DNA from: Embleya scabrispora
Lineage (GTDB): Bacteria > Actinomycetota > Actinomycetes > Streptomycetales > Streptomycetaceae
Length of the DNA stretch: 64,000 bases
Reading direction: 5' to 3'
Assembly (NCBI RefSeq): GCF_002024165.1
Contig: NZ_MWQN01000004.1
Location: 682,001 to 746,000, forward strand
The position numbers and the translations under genes are program-made. Positions 52,101-61,800 of this stretch are shown here, one piece after another (positions within the stretch are counted from its first letter, which is position 1; each line of letters begins with the position of its first letter). Below the pieces are notes generated by a model. That model was not told where the DNA came from and ran no database searches. It saw only the letters and a program-made list of their open reading frames with translations.

Positions 52101-53804
52101 CTGGTGGACGCGCTGCGCGAAGCCGCGGACCGGCTGCCCGACTTCCGGCCGCAGCCCAGCCCCTGGCTGCCGCCGATGGACGACCGCATGCGGCTGGACG
52201 AGTTGCCCGCCATTCCGGAGCCGGCGCCCGGCGCGCTGCCGATGGTCCCCTACGCCCTGCTCGACATCCCGCACCTCCAGGCCCGGCGTCTGGCCGCGAT
52301 CGACTTCGCGTCCTTCGGCCACCTGTACGTCATCGGCGCACCACGTTCCGGCCGCACCCAGGTGCTGCGCACCATCGCGGGCGCGGGGGCGCTCACCATC
52401 CCGTGCTCCGATCTGCACATCTACGCGATCGACGCGGCCGGCGGGGGCCTGAGCGTGCTGGAGGCGCTGCCGCACTGCGGCGCGGTCGTCTCGCGCCACG
52501 ACGCGGAGCGCATGGAGCGGCTGATCAACCGGCTGATCGCCGAACTGACCGTTCGGCAGCGGCTGATCGCCCGGCACGACTGCGCCGACGTCACCGAACT
52601 GCGCGGCAAGGTGGGCAAGGATCAACGGCCCGCGCATCTGGTGCTCATGGTGGACGGCTGGGACGCGCTGAGCACCATGCTCGACGACTACGACGGCGGC
52701 CGGTTGTACGCCGACGTCGTGCGGCTCCTGCGCGAGGGCCAGGGTGCCGGGATCCATGTGATCGCCACGTCGGAGCGGCTGTTGCTCGGCGGGCGCCTGG
52801 CCGCGCACAACGACCATCGGCTGCTGCTGCGCCAGACCGACCCGGGCGACTACACGCTCATCGGGATCCCCCGCAACAGCATCCCGGCGGCGGTGGCGCC
52901 GGGGCGGGGTTGGCTCGCGCCGGGGGCGATCGAGGCGCAGATCGCGTTGTTGCCGTCGATCGCCGAGGCGCCGGTCGCGGCGGCCGTCGACGGGGATGAC
53001 CCGTCGGCGAACGACCAGAGTGATCAGGCCGAGGCGATGCGGGAGTTGGGCCGGCGGGCGACCGTCCGCGACAGCAACGTGCCGGACGTACGGCGCCCGT
53101 TCCGGGTCGGCGAGATGCCGACGCTGATCGGGTTCCAGGAGGCGCACGACCGGGTGCCGCAGTCGCTGCGCAAGCCGTTCCACGCGCTGTTGGGTGTGGG
53201 CGGCGACGCGGTGGCTCCGCTGACCTACGACTTCGCGGACGGCGGCGGGTCGTTCATGGTCGCCGGGCCGCCGCGCAGCGGGCGCACCACGGCACTGGCC
53301 GCGATGTGTGTGTCGCTGCTGATGGGCGGCACCCGGCTGGTCGTTCTCACCCCGCGCGACTCGCAGTTGCGCAAGTTGTCCGCACACGGCTTGGCGCAGG
53401 TGCTCACCGACCCCGATCCGGAGCCGGAGGTGCTGGTGGAGGCACTGACCTCGGTGCGCGAGCATCCGGTGGTGGTCGTGGTGGACGACGCCGATCTGAT
53501 GCTGGCCTGCTCCGCCGACTCGGTATTGCGCCGGATCGCGACGTCGGGCCGGGACCACGGTCAGGGGCTGCTGCTGGCCGGGTTGGCCGAGTCGATGAGT
53601 TCGCTGGGTTGGGTCGGCATGGCTCGGCGTTCGCGGCGCGGCCTGTTGCTGGGGCCCAAGACGCTCGGCGAGGCGGATCTGATCGGGGCCCGGCTGTCGG
53701 CCGAGCAGGTGCGTACCCCGCTGGGTCCGGGCCGAGGCTGGACCGCGGGCGACGCGGGCGCGGCCATCGCGGTCCAGGTGCCGCTGACGGTGCTGGACGG
53801 CTGA
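49116..53804 (+). CDS. EssC/EccC-type FtsK/SpoIIIE ATPase of a type VII secretion-like system
   Basis: 1,562 residues, ATG after GAGAGA. Residues 1-190 hold a ubiquitin/FHA-like region (VTVRHVSGPGAGRVWRLGPG; RHEVGTDRACALRL), then a Pro-rich linker and a hydrophobic hairpin at about 289-328 (LMMIAPLLMGLAMMFLF...). Three P-loop domains follow: the first has an intact Walker A GGTTGSGKSE (about 706) and Walker B LLLVIDEFA (about 815). The second (GAPRSGRT, about 1072) and third (GPPRSGRT, about 1380) have Arg in place of Lys. The FHA-like head makes it resemble Firmicute EssC more than mycobacterial EccC. It would pump Esx-type substrates across the membrane. Confidence 0.93.
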   Translation: MPVNLALTTTDPQGRRSDHLLDVPDSATVADLGSVLGAADLFLGDRRLNPDARVGASGIRPGAVIGLGGPAPTETATRAWRPPGSDPVLVTVRHVSGPGAGRVWRLGPGRHEVGTDRACALRLDGGGAPAQGTWITVGADGSVTVALPDDADEADCGLRSLTPPPPVDPITGTPLSAEEPAGTQEGGPGGHSTEPPPTGPDGQPVQPPPPPVGQLPPLDDGSLPWPTYADLSLGEHLLRPGPPDEPEAAVRPAPDGLGIEYNRPPRIAPHLDAESIRMMGPPTDTSKRPFPFLMMIAPLLMGLAMMFLFRSLFFVIFVFFTPLMAVGNWISGKRTGRRDYQEAKRVYRIRRSALETEMRRATVEERGLRNSTFPDPAALLLTATGPGLALWQRRRRDSDHLTIRLGTLTRASLKSIDDQARENHYRNVNWRIADVPFGVEMTAFGVVGIGASGELPRRIASWAVIQTAVLHSPRDVRVVVLTEDEHAEAWQWVRWLPHLRPGRPGAAVVALGTDPESTAHRVNELISDVQTRLDSSQSALGPTLQREPDVLVILDGARRLRDVPGMIEVLTNGPAVRVFSLCLEEREHLLPEECTAVVTANGGRLDLKASHVPEVKGIRADLVDPAWCEEVARALAPVLDVTVESDSGLPSEVALLPLIGQEPPDAEVLLRAWARRPASTTFVLGSGYEGVLRLDLVRDGPHGLIGGTTGSGKSELLQTMIASLAAVNRPDELTFVLVDYKGGSAFRECAELPHTLGMITDLDGHLVKRALASLDAELRRRETVLNEVEAKDHTEYRIKRARDPRLPPLPRLLLVIDEFATLVRELPDFVPGLISLAQRGRSLGLHLLLATQRPGGSVSNEIKANTNLRMALRVTDRSESQDIIDGIEAAGISANNPGRALVRRGEGPPTPFQTAFVGGERPGAVPSSIAKAAATRPVRGIRLGWQRLGRPLDFSEADAGADIENDTDTGPESPFDPHEDSMSGQSEELPTDLRALVDALREAADRLPDFRPQPSPWLPPMDDRMRLDELPAIPEPAPGALPMVPYALLDIPHLQARRLAAIDFASFGHLYVIGAPRSGRTQVLRTIAGAGALTIPCSDLHIYAIDAAGGGLSVLEALPHCGAVVSRHDAERMERLINRLIAELTVRQRLIARHDCADVTELRGKVGKDQRPAHLVLMVDGWDALSTMLDDYDGGRLYADVVRLLREGQGAGIHVIATSERLLLGGRLAAHNDHRLLLRQTDPGDYTLIGIPRNSIPAAVAPGRGWLAPGAIEAQIALLPSIAEAPVAAAVDGDDPSANDQSDQAEAMRELGRRATVRDSNVPDVRRPFRVGEMPTLIGFQEAHDRVPQSLRKPFHALLGVGGDAVAPLTYDFADGGGSFMVAGPPRSGRTTALAAMCVSLLMGGTRLVVLTPRDSQLRKLSAHGLAQVLTDPDPEPEVLVEALTSVREHPVVVVVDDADLMLACSADSVLRRIATSGRDHGQGLLLAGLAESMSSLGWVGMARRSRRGLLLGPKTLGEADLIGARLSAEQVRTPLGPGRGWTAGDAGAAIAVQVPLTVLDG

Positions 53805-53818
53805 CCGGCGGCGCGGGG

Positions 53819-53868
53819 CCGGTCGGCATGTTCCCGTCCACTGCGGACTTCCGGAACGTGCCGACCGG
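53819..53868. terminator. bidirectional 16-bp hairpin
   Basis: CCGGTCGGCATGTTCC pairs with GGAACGTGCCGACCGG (one G-U), loop 18 bp. It lies between the convergent ATPase and first WXG100-like gene. Confidence 0.8.
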
Positions 53869-53896
53869 TCCCGGCCGAAGTGGGGCCGGCCGGCGG

Positions 53897-54232
53897 CTAC
53901 TTGTGTGCCGCAGCTTCCGCCTTCATCTTCGCGATGGCGGCGTTGATGTCGCCCATCAGCTTCGTGTCGGATTTACCCAGTGAGTCCGCGATCTCGGTGA
54001 AGTTCTTGGCATACGCGCTGATGTTGGCCGCCGAGTTCTTCATCTGCGTGCTGAAGGTTTGGTACGCCTCCTGCAGGGCGGGGCTGGCCTTCTCGAACAC
54101 CAGGCCGTCGTGGAGCAGATTGGCGACCTGGGTCTGGAGGTCGTCGAGCTCATTGGAGATGTCGGTCAGCTTGGTGCCCATCCGCGTGGCGGCGCTGCGG
54201 ATTTCGTCGTAATCGACCTTGATGTCGGCCAT
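53897..54232 (-). CDS. WXG100-like secreted protein
   Basis: 111 residues, ATG after GGAGGACTCG. An all-helical hairpin typical of Esx proteins in size: helix 1 MADIKVDYDEIRSAATRMGT, turn LHDGLVFEKASPALQEAYQ, helix 2 TFSTQMKNSAANISAYAKNF. The W-x-G turn is replaced by DGLVFEKASP. Likely exported by the EssC-like ATPase, alone or as a partner of the next protein. The C-terminus MKAEAAAHK is charged. First of three minus-strand genes transcribed toward the ATPase. Confidence 0.83.
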   Translation of the reverse strand: MADIKVDYDEIRSAATRMGTKLTDISNELDDLQTQVANLLHDGLVFEKASPALQEAYQTFSTQMKNSAANISAYAKNFTEIADSLGKSDTKLMGDINAAIAKMKAEAAAHK

Positions 54233-54281
54233 CGAGTCCTCCGAGGGGTTCGATTGTCGGGTGGGGAGGCGCGGGCGGGCG

Positions 54282-54590
54282 CTACTGGGAGGAGTTGACC
54301 TTGTCGGCGATGTCCTTGTCCATGTCCTGGACCGACTGCATGATCTGCCGGAACTGCTGCGCGTAACCCTTGATGCTTTCCGTCGCGGCCTGGAGCGCCG
54401 TGCTGAACTTCTCGTACTGCGCCTGGAGCGCGGGGCTGGCCTTGACGAGCACGAGGTTGGTGGTCAGCACGTTGTCGACCTCGGTCTTGGCCTCCTTCAT
54501 CCGGGGGACGAGCGTGTGCTCGACGCTGTTGTCCAGGAGGTTGGACACCCGGGTGATCTCGGAGTAGGTGAGTTTGATATTGGCGCCCAT
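54282..54590 (-). CDS. second WXG100-like secreted protein
   Basis: 102 residues from ATG 54590 (GAGGAGA upstream; an extension to 54953 is out of context). MGANIKLTYSEITRVSNLLD; turn TTNLVLVKASPALQAQYEKF; helix 2 ALQAATESIKGYAQQFRQIM. The shared core 'VxxKASPALQxxYxxF' with the neighbouring gene marks a paralogous pair that probably heterodimerises. Again no W-x-G. Cytoplasmic until exported. Confidence 0.83.
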   Translation of the reverse strand: MGANIKLTYSEITRVSNLLDNSVEHTLVPRMKEAKTEVDNVLTTNLVLVKASPALQAQYEKFSTALQAATESIKGYAQQFRQIMQSVQDMDKDIADKVNSSQ

Positions 54591-54649
54591 GGCGGGTCTC
54601 CTCGGGAACGAGTCGGGGTGGGTCGTCACGAACAACGGTGCGGCGAGGG

Positions 54650-55672
54650 TCAGTTGATCTTGCCTCCGGGCGGCGGCTTCTGCACGCCCCCGCCCTTTTC
54701 GGTACCGTCCCTGCCGGCGTCCTCGTCGGCGTACTTGGGATCGCGCTTCCACTCGCTCTGGGGTCCGTCGCGAATGTAGTGCTCGGTCGTCTTCCCGGAG
54801 TGGCTGATCATGGTGCCACTGCCGTCCTTGTTGATGGTGAAGTCCGACGTACTCTTGGTGCCGTCGCTCAACGTGGTGGTGATCGAGTAGTCGCGGACGT
54901 CGATCCGGCCGGGCTTTCCGTTCTTGCCCGCGCCCGGTACGTCGTCGACCCATTCCGGGGGACCCTTGTACGTGGTGGTCGTCTCGTAGGTCTGCCCCTG
55001 CGGATTGGTGATCTTCGACGTCTCCTTGACGATGTTGTTGTCCTTGTCCAACTCGACACTCACGTCGATCTTGCCGTGCTCGTCCTCGTAGTGGTGCGAA
55101 GTCGGCGGCTTGTCACTGGGCTTGGGGGGCTCGTCGCCGGGCTTGGGGGGCGCGCTGTTCTCACCCTTGGCGATCCAGGCGGCACACCACGCGGGCGCCT
55201 CCGGATCGTGGCATGCGTGCCGGATGCTCTCCTCCGGGTGATCGCGGAAGTACTGGGTGGCACCGATCGAGGCCAGGTAGTCGTCCCACTTGGCCTTGTC
55301 CGCGAGCCACTTGTCGTGCACGGCCTTGGTGTTGCGCCATTGGTCGATGCCCAGGCCGGTGGTGATCAGTCCCGCCGAGCCGGAGATCCTGGAGTCCTGG
55401 TCGAAGAAGAGGTCGGACACCGCCTTGAAGCTGTCGGCGAGCTTGTTCAGCCCCTCCTTGGCCTTGGCGGTACGGGACTTGGAGTGGTGATAGAAGCTGT
55501 TGAACGAGGTCGAGAGGCCGGAGGTGCCCAGGGCCGCGCGGCGCTCGGCGGCGCCGGCCTCGCCCAGCTCGCGAAATGCCCCGCCGGAGCCCGAATCAGC
55601 CTGCTTGGCGAGTTCTCTGAGCTTGGTGTTGATCTCGTGCAGGTTGGTGTAGTCGATGGCGAAATCCGCCAT
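54650..55672 (-). CDS. Esx-like N-terminal domain protein with beta-rich C-terminal region
   Basis: 340 residues. N-terminal about 105 residues are helical and start like the two WXG100-like proteins (MADFAIDYTNLHEINTKLRE). A middle part with Cys residues (HACHDPEAPAWCAAW) and a Pro-rich linker (PPKPGDEPPKPSDKPP) follow, then a beta-rich tail of short Thr-rich strands (YEDEHGKIDVSVELDKDNN, KTTEHYIRDG). Length and layout suggest a type VII substrate or effector. Shares a 188-bp divergent promoter region with the giant gene. Confidence 0.78.
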   Translation of the reverse strand: MADFAIDYTNLHEINTKLRELAKQADSGSGGAFRELGEAGAAERRAALGTSGLSTSFNSFYHHSKSRTAKAKEGLNKLADSFKAVSDLFFDQDSRISGSAGLITTGLGIDQWRNTKAVHDKWLADKAKWDDYLASIGATQYFRDHPEESIRHACHDPEAPAWCAAWIAKGENSAPPKPGDEPPKPSDKPPTSHHYEDEHGKIDVSVELDKDNNIVKETSKITNPQGQTYETTTTYKGPPEWVDDVPGAGKNGKPGRIDVRDYSITTTLSDGTKSTSDFTINKDGSGTMISHSGKTTEHYIRDGPQSEWKRDPKYADEDAGRDGTEKGGGVQKPPPGGKIN

Positions 55673-55737
55673 TCGGACCTCCTGTTCCTCGCCCGACTCG
55701 CGTGGTGCGCGCCCGCGCCGCGAACCGCTCCCATTTC

Positions 55738-55816
55738 TGTACGCGTCGCAACCATCGGGGGTTCAACCGAGATTGTCGCGAGGAAGAATGAACCCGGCGA
55801 ACCAATGGCGCGTACA
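55738..55816. promoter_or_regulatory. concentric inverted repeats in the divergent promoter
   Basis: Outer arms TGTACGCG (55738-55745) and CGCGTACA (55809-55816); inner arms GGTTCA (55760-55765) and TGAACC (55789-55794). Both pairs share the centre at 55777 and leave 14-bp gaps on each side. Lies between the Esx-like gene and the giant substrate gene. May be a double operator or a looping site. Confidence 0.6.
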
Positions 55817-55860
55817 AAGGAGCGCCGTGGTTGCACGAATCGAGCGAGAGAGGCGCTTCG

Positions 55861-58800
55861 ATGGCTCGTCCCGGGGACTGGAGTGCGCTCGGCCTCGACA
55901 GCGATCCGACGCCCGGCGACGCCGACCGGATCGACCGCGTGATCGCCGCGGAACTGGCGTTCGTCGAACTCGCCAAGACCATCGACAGCGGTCTGACCGA
56001 AGTCAAGAACACCTCCAGCGTGATCTTCGTCGGCAAGACCGCCGAGGCGCTGCGCGGCGTCATCGACGGAAACCTGCGCAATTACATCTCCACGTTCAAG
56101 AAGGCCCACGAGGACGTACGCGCCGCGCTGACCGCCTACGTCGGCGTCATGCGTCACGAGCAACACCGCGCGGACACCGCGTTGTCCGCCGCGGCCGCGC
56201 TGTCGGAGGACGACAAGGAGGGGCGGGCCGCGCACAAGACCACCGCGGAGGACGCCAAGTCGATCCTGTCGACCGCGGCCGACACCGCCGCGCGCAAGAT
56301 CATGGCCGCCGGCCAGTCCATCGCCTCCCCCGTGGACGAGTGCGAGGAGTTCTGGAAGGCGCTCGGCTGGATCGCGCTGATCCTGGCCATTCCCGCGATC
56401 TTCATCGGCGGTCCGCTCGCGCTGCTCAGCATCGCGCTGAATGTCGCGCTCCTGATCAAGACCGCGATCGACTTCGCGCACGGCAAGGCGAGTGTCACCC
56501 AACTCGTGTTGGGCATCCTGGGCATGATCGCCCCCACGACCAAGGGCCTGCACCTGGGTCAGCTGTGGAGTGGCATCAAGGGCATCGGCGGGCGCGGGAT
56601 CACCGGCACCAAGAACTTCTTCGGCGGCGGCGCCAACTCGTTCGGGCTGTTCGGCCGGGTCGGGTTGGGTATCGACGACGCGGTGGCCGCGGCGGGCTCG
56701 TGGATCAGGGGCGGCGCACAGGGGCTCAAACTGGGTCCGCTCCTGACCATGGGGCCCGGTTTCGCGAAGCTGGGCGGCGGCCTCAAATTCTTCCCGCTCG
56801 GCGCCGAACTCACGGTGATCAACCTGGCCGGCGCGAAGACGTTCTTCGGACTGCGTGCGGTGGCGACCACGCTCAACGCGTTCAAGAATCTGGGCACCTC
56901 CATCGCGCACGGCCTGAGCGGCTTCAAGGGACTGCGCCTGTTCCTGCCGGTGGCGGCCGACGAGATGCCCAACGGCCTGGGGCTGGCCTTCCGGATCGGC
57001 TTCATCGACCGCGGCGTGTTCGGCATGTACCGCTACGGCGCCTTCATCGACGGCAAGTTCATCGGCGCGGGCTCCAAGATCTCCGCCGCCGCCAACGCCG
57101 GGTTCAACGCGTTCGGGCACGGCGGCGAGCTGATCAAGCTGCCCAACGTGCACCTGGGCTCGTTCGACTCGGTGCACTCGGGCCCGCTCGGCGGCGCGTT
57201 CGACATGCCGCCGCTGTCCACGAAGTTCACCAACGGCTTCGGCCACTTCGATGTGATCAACCTGCCGTCGCTGAACACGTTCGGCACCGGCTTCCACGCC
57301 GGCAACCTCCCCGGCCTGGGCACCTTCATCAACGACCTGGGCGGCCTGAACGCGCTTACCCACCTTCCCGGAGTCGGCGCCAGGATCGCCGACATCCCCT
57401 CGTTCTCGTTCACCGGGTTGGGCCTGACCCACCTCACCGGCAACTTCTCCGTCCCGCACGGGATCACCGGCCTCGGCGCCACCGGCGTGCACGCGCTGCC
57501 GCCCGCGCTCGGACACATCAGCATCCCCAACCTGGACACCGTCGGCGCCGGCGTGGTCGGCAAGATCCAACTCGGCCTGCCCGGATCGAGCGCGCTGGTG
57601 CACGACCTGCCCACGCCGGGTACGAACACGCACACCGGGCTCGACGGGCTCGGCGCCGTCGCTCTCCCGCAACCGGGCCACGTCGCCATGCCGGACGTCA
57701 CCACGCCGGCCCTGCCACACGTCAATGTGTCCGGGGTCGGCGCCCTCCCGCTCACCACGCACATCCAGACGCCGAACGTCGGCGCGCTGCCGAACACCGG
57801 CCAGGTCGCCGTGCCTTCGGTAACCGGCATCGGCGCCCTCGGACACGTCGCGACGCCCAACGTCGGCGGCCTGCCCGCGATCGCCCAGGTGGCGACTCCC
57901 CACACGGGCGGGCCGATCCACATGGCCGACGTGAATTCGGCCCACCTCGGCGGCCTGCGTACCGGCGCCGACGGCGAGACCTCCCTGGTCGGGCCCGGCG
58001 CGAGCGGGGTCGACGTCAAGGGTGTGCAAGGCCTGGGCGGCACCGGCACGCACATCGACCTCAACGGCAGCCGGGTGGTCCTCGGCGGCCCGGCGTCGGG
58101 CCCGGTGGTGCACACCGCGCCGGGCGGCCTGCCGGGTGTTCCGACCGTGTCCGGCGGCCTCACCGGCGGCGCGCACTTCGTCCCGGCGAGCGGGGCGACC
58201 CACAACCTCAACGTGTTCATGATGCAGGGCGCGAGCTACGACTTCGCGCACACGTTCCGCACCATCCCGGGCCTGAACGGCGTCGAGGTACGGGTCCTGC
58301 CAAGCACGCAGGCCGGCCGCACCGTCGACATCCACATCGATCCCGGCGGTCGCAGCGACCTCTCGGCGGACCACATCACCGTCGGCGACCGGGAGGTGTT
58401 GCGGATCGAGCGCAATCTCGGGGACGGCGGCACCCAGCGCTGGGACTACGAGCTGAGCGCCGCGAACAACCATCGCCTCCTCGACGACCAGATCATCGAC
58501 ACCCACGTCACCGGCCCCGTCCCCGGGCAGGCCGTCGAACTGACCACGCTGCCCGCCCCGCAGCTCCCGCACGTCACCACCACCGGGTCGACCGTGCCGA
58601 CCGTCGCCGGCCCCGGGCAGCGTGTCGTCGACATCCCCGGACTGTCCGGCACGCGCCTGGAGTACCGCGTCGGCGACGGCGGCGGCATCGAGGGCATCCG
58701 GATCACCGGCGGTCCGGACGCGGCGCACCTGACCCCCTCGCGTGTGACCGGCCCGGCCGGGAACGACATCGTGCGGGTCGAGCAGGAGATCGTGGCGAAC

Positions 58801-61800
58801 GTCGCGGTGCGCCGCTGGGACTTCGACGTATCGGGTGAAAGCGGGCGGCTCGACCGCATCGAACGGCGCATCACCCTCACCGGCGGCGAACACGACGACA
58901 CCCTGGTCGCGATCCATGTCGACCACAACGACCGAACCCTCGGCATCACCCACTTCGACGGCGCCAGCAACGCCCTGCACACGGACCCGGGCGCGCCACC
59001 GGTGCACTTCAACGACGTGGGCATCGTCGTCCCCACACCCGGCGGCTTCCGGCTCTACGACCCGGCCACCGGTACGCCGTCGGGCTCCGGGCTGCGCCTG
59101 ATCGGCTCCAACGGCCGGCCCCTGGCGCTGCACGTGCTGACCCCGGACGGCGGCGGCGCCCGCACCCTCGTCGGCGCGGACGCCGCCAGGTCACTCGGCG
59201 TCGTCACCGTGCCGGAACACGCGGGCGGCATGCTCCACGTCGTCCCCAACGGCACCGGCCCGACCGTGCGCGTCTTCGGCGCCGACGGCCGGTTCTCGCA
59301 CAACTCGCTGCCGCTGACCGGCATCGACCGCCTGGGCGTGGCCGGCGGCCACATCCGCTCGCCGCACGTCGGCACGCCCCAACTGGCGCACGCCGACGGC
59401 GCGCCGGTGCCCGACACCCATGTCTTCCGCCAGATCGGCAACGAGTTCCGGATCCAACACGCCGGCGGCCGGTTCCACGTCGACGCGGCCGGCGCCCGCG
59501 CACACGACGTGGTGACCCTCACCACCCCCGGCGGCGCCGGAACGGGCCTGCACGTGTTCACCCCGGTCGGCGGTCCGAACCGGCTGCCGCACCTGCGCGC
59601 GGACGACGGCGCGCCGGCCACGGTCGCGACCGTGCGCACCGTGAACAACACGTTCCACGTCACCGGCGCGAGCGGGCAGCCCCATGTCGTACAGGTGCAC
59701 GCCCCGGGGGGCGCCCACTCGCATGACGCCCTGCCGCTCACGGGAGGCGGCGCGCCCGGCGGCTTCATCCGGCTGCCCGACGCCGCCGACGGAGCGCCGC
59801 GACTGGTGCACGGCGACGGCCGGATCGTGCCGGGGGAGACCGAGGTCACCCCGCAGCACGGCGGCGGCTACCTGGTGGGGCACCCCGGCGGCAAGATCGT
59901 CGTGAACAACGTCGGCGCGCACACCCACAACGCGCTCGAGCTGACCGGCGGTCCCGGGGCCGGGCGGTTCGTCCACACTCCGGTGGGCACCCCCGACGTC
60001 CCCGTGCCGCACCCGAGCGACCGAAGCGGCGTATCCGACACGAACCTCACCGTCACCCGCGTCGGCGACGAGTTCCGACTCACCGACCCCGACGGGTCGT
60101 TCACCGCGCACGGTCTCGACGGTGCCCACCGCTACGACGCGACCCACCTGAGCGGCGGCCCGTTCGACGGCCGGTTCGTGCGCATCGAAGGCGGCACCGA
60201 CACTCTCGTCGACGAGCATCTCGTCGCCGTCCCCAACGCGCACGTCGTGCGCCAGACCGGGATCACCACCGAGGGGTTCGCGCAAACGACTGCTGGGCCG
60301 GGTCGTGGATTCAGGGTCGGCGACGGCACCGATCACATCGTCGTCGACATGCGCGGCGCACACCGCTACGACGTGGTCGGCCTGCGCGGGGCCGACGGCG
60401 CCGCGACGCACGAGTTCGTCTTCACCCCGGCCCCGGTCGCCGGGGCGGCGGCGCCCGACCCGCGGCACCTGCTCAAGGGCGCCGACGGCGGCAACCTCGG
60501 CTTCTCGGTGGTCGCGCGCCCCGACGGCACACTCCGGGTCACCCACGGGGAGACCGGCATGGTCCGGGGCTTCTCCGCCACCGGCGCGTTCGAGTTCGAG
60601 GTGTTGCGCCTGACCGGTGTGGACCGTGTCGACCTGTCGCAACTCGTCCGGGTACACCCCGGCGGGGCGCACACCCTGGTCGACGACACGCTCGCCGACG
60701 TCGCGAACACGACCGTGCGCATCCGCCCCGGCGGCGGCTACCACGTCGCGGGCGCCGGCGGCGAGTTCCGCCTGTTCGACCGGACCGGCAACCTCGACTT
60801 CCACGTGACCGCGCGCCCGGTGACGCAGGAGGGCGGGATCACCGTGTTCCGGGTGGACGACGGCGCGGGAGTCCACCGGTTCGACATGATCGGGCTGTCC
60901 GACGCCCGGATCGGCGATCCCCTGCACACCCGGTTCCTGAGCACCACGCCGGGCGACCTGCGGGTGCTGAGCGGCCATCTCGACCACCTCCCGGGCCTGC
61001 GCGCGACCCAGGAACCCGGCGGCGGGTACCGGATCGGCGGCGTCGGCGCGCGTGCCGGCGAGTTCCAGCGGTTCGACCCGGGTGGGCGCCTGGAGTTCCA
61101 GCGCATCGACATCGTCGGCGCCCGGGGCGGCATCGACCCGAACCGGCACTTCGAGGTCACGTACCCCGCGGGCGGCGGCGAGGCCACGTGGTCGCTGGTA
61201 CGCACCGACGCCCACGGTGTCCCCATCCCCACGCCGGGCCGACCGAAGTGGTTCGACGGCGGCGTGGTGGACACGAAGGGGGCGGACGCCGGCCACGTGC
61301 ACCTGATCAGCCACCTCAAGGTCACCGTGTTCGAACGACGCGTCCTGTCCGATGGCAACATCCTCGACGCCCACCACTCGTCCGCCTCGCTGGGCACCTT
61401 CAGTCTGGTCAATCAGCGGGGTCGATGGGCCGAGTTCGACATCAACGGCAACCTCGTGCACGAGGGCACCCGGCACTGGGGTGAGAGCACCCGCAGCTGG
61501 TTCGACGTCAAGAGCGTGTTCGGCTTCGACGTGCGGGTCCGGCACTTCCAGCTCAGCGCGGACGGCGGGCACGTGCTGGCCGATCTGCGCCACCACCCGG
61601 CGACCCAGGGCTTCGCGGCCGACACCAGGTGGGTGCGCTTCGACGCCGACTTCCGGGCGATCGCGTCCGGCAACCGGCACTGGGACTCCGGCCTCGGACG
61701 CGGCTGGACCGACACCATGCGCCACCCGATCACCAACGAGATCGTCACCGCCCAGAAGAAGTTCGGCCGCTTCCAGCTCGGTCTGCACAACGTGCGCCGC

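Noticed and set aside
55447-59133. 1,228-codon minus-strand open frame
   Set aside because: Antisense artefact of high GC over the giant gene and its promoter; no recognisable protein motifs.
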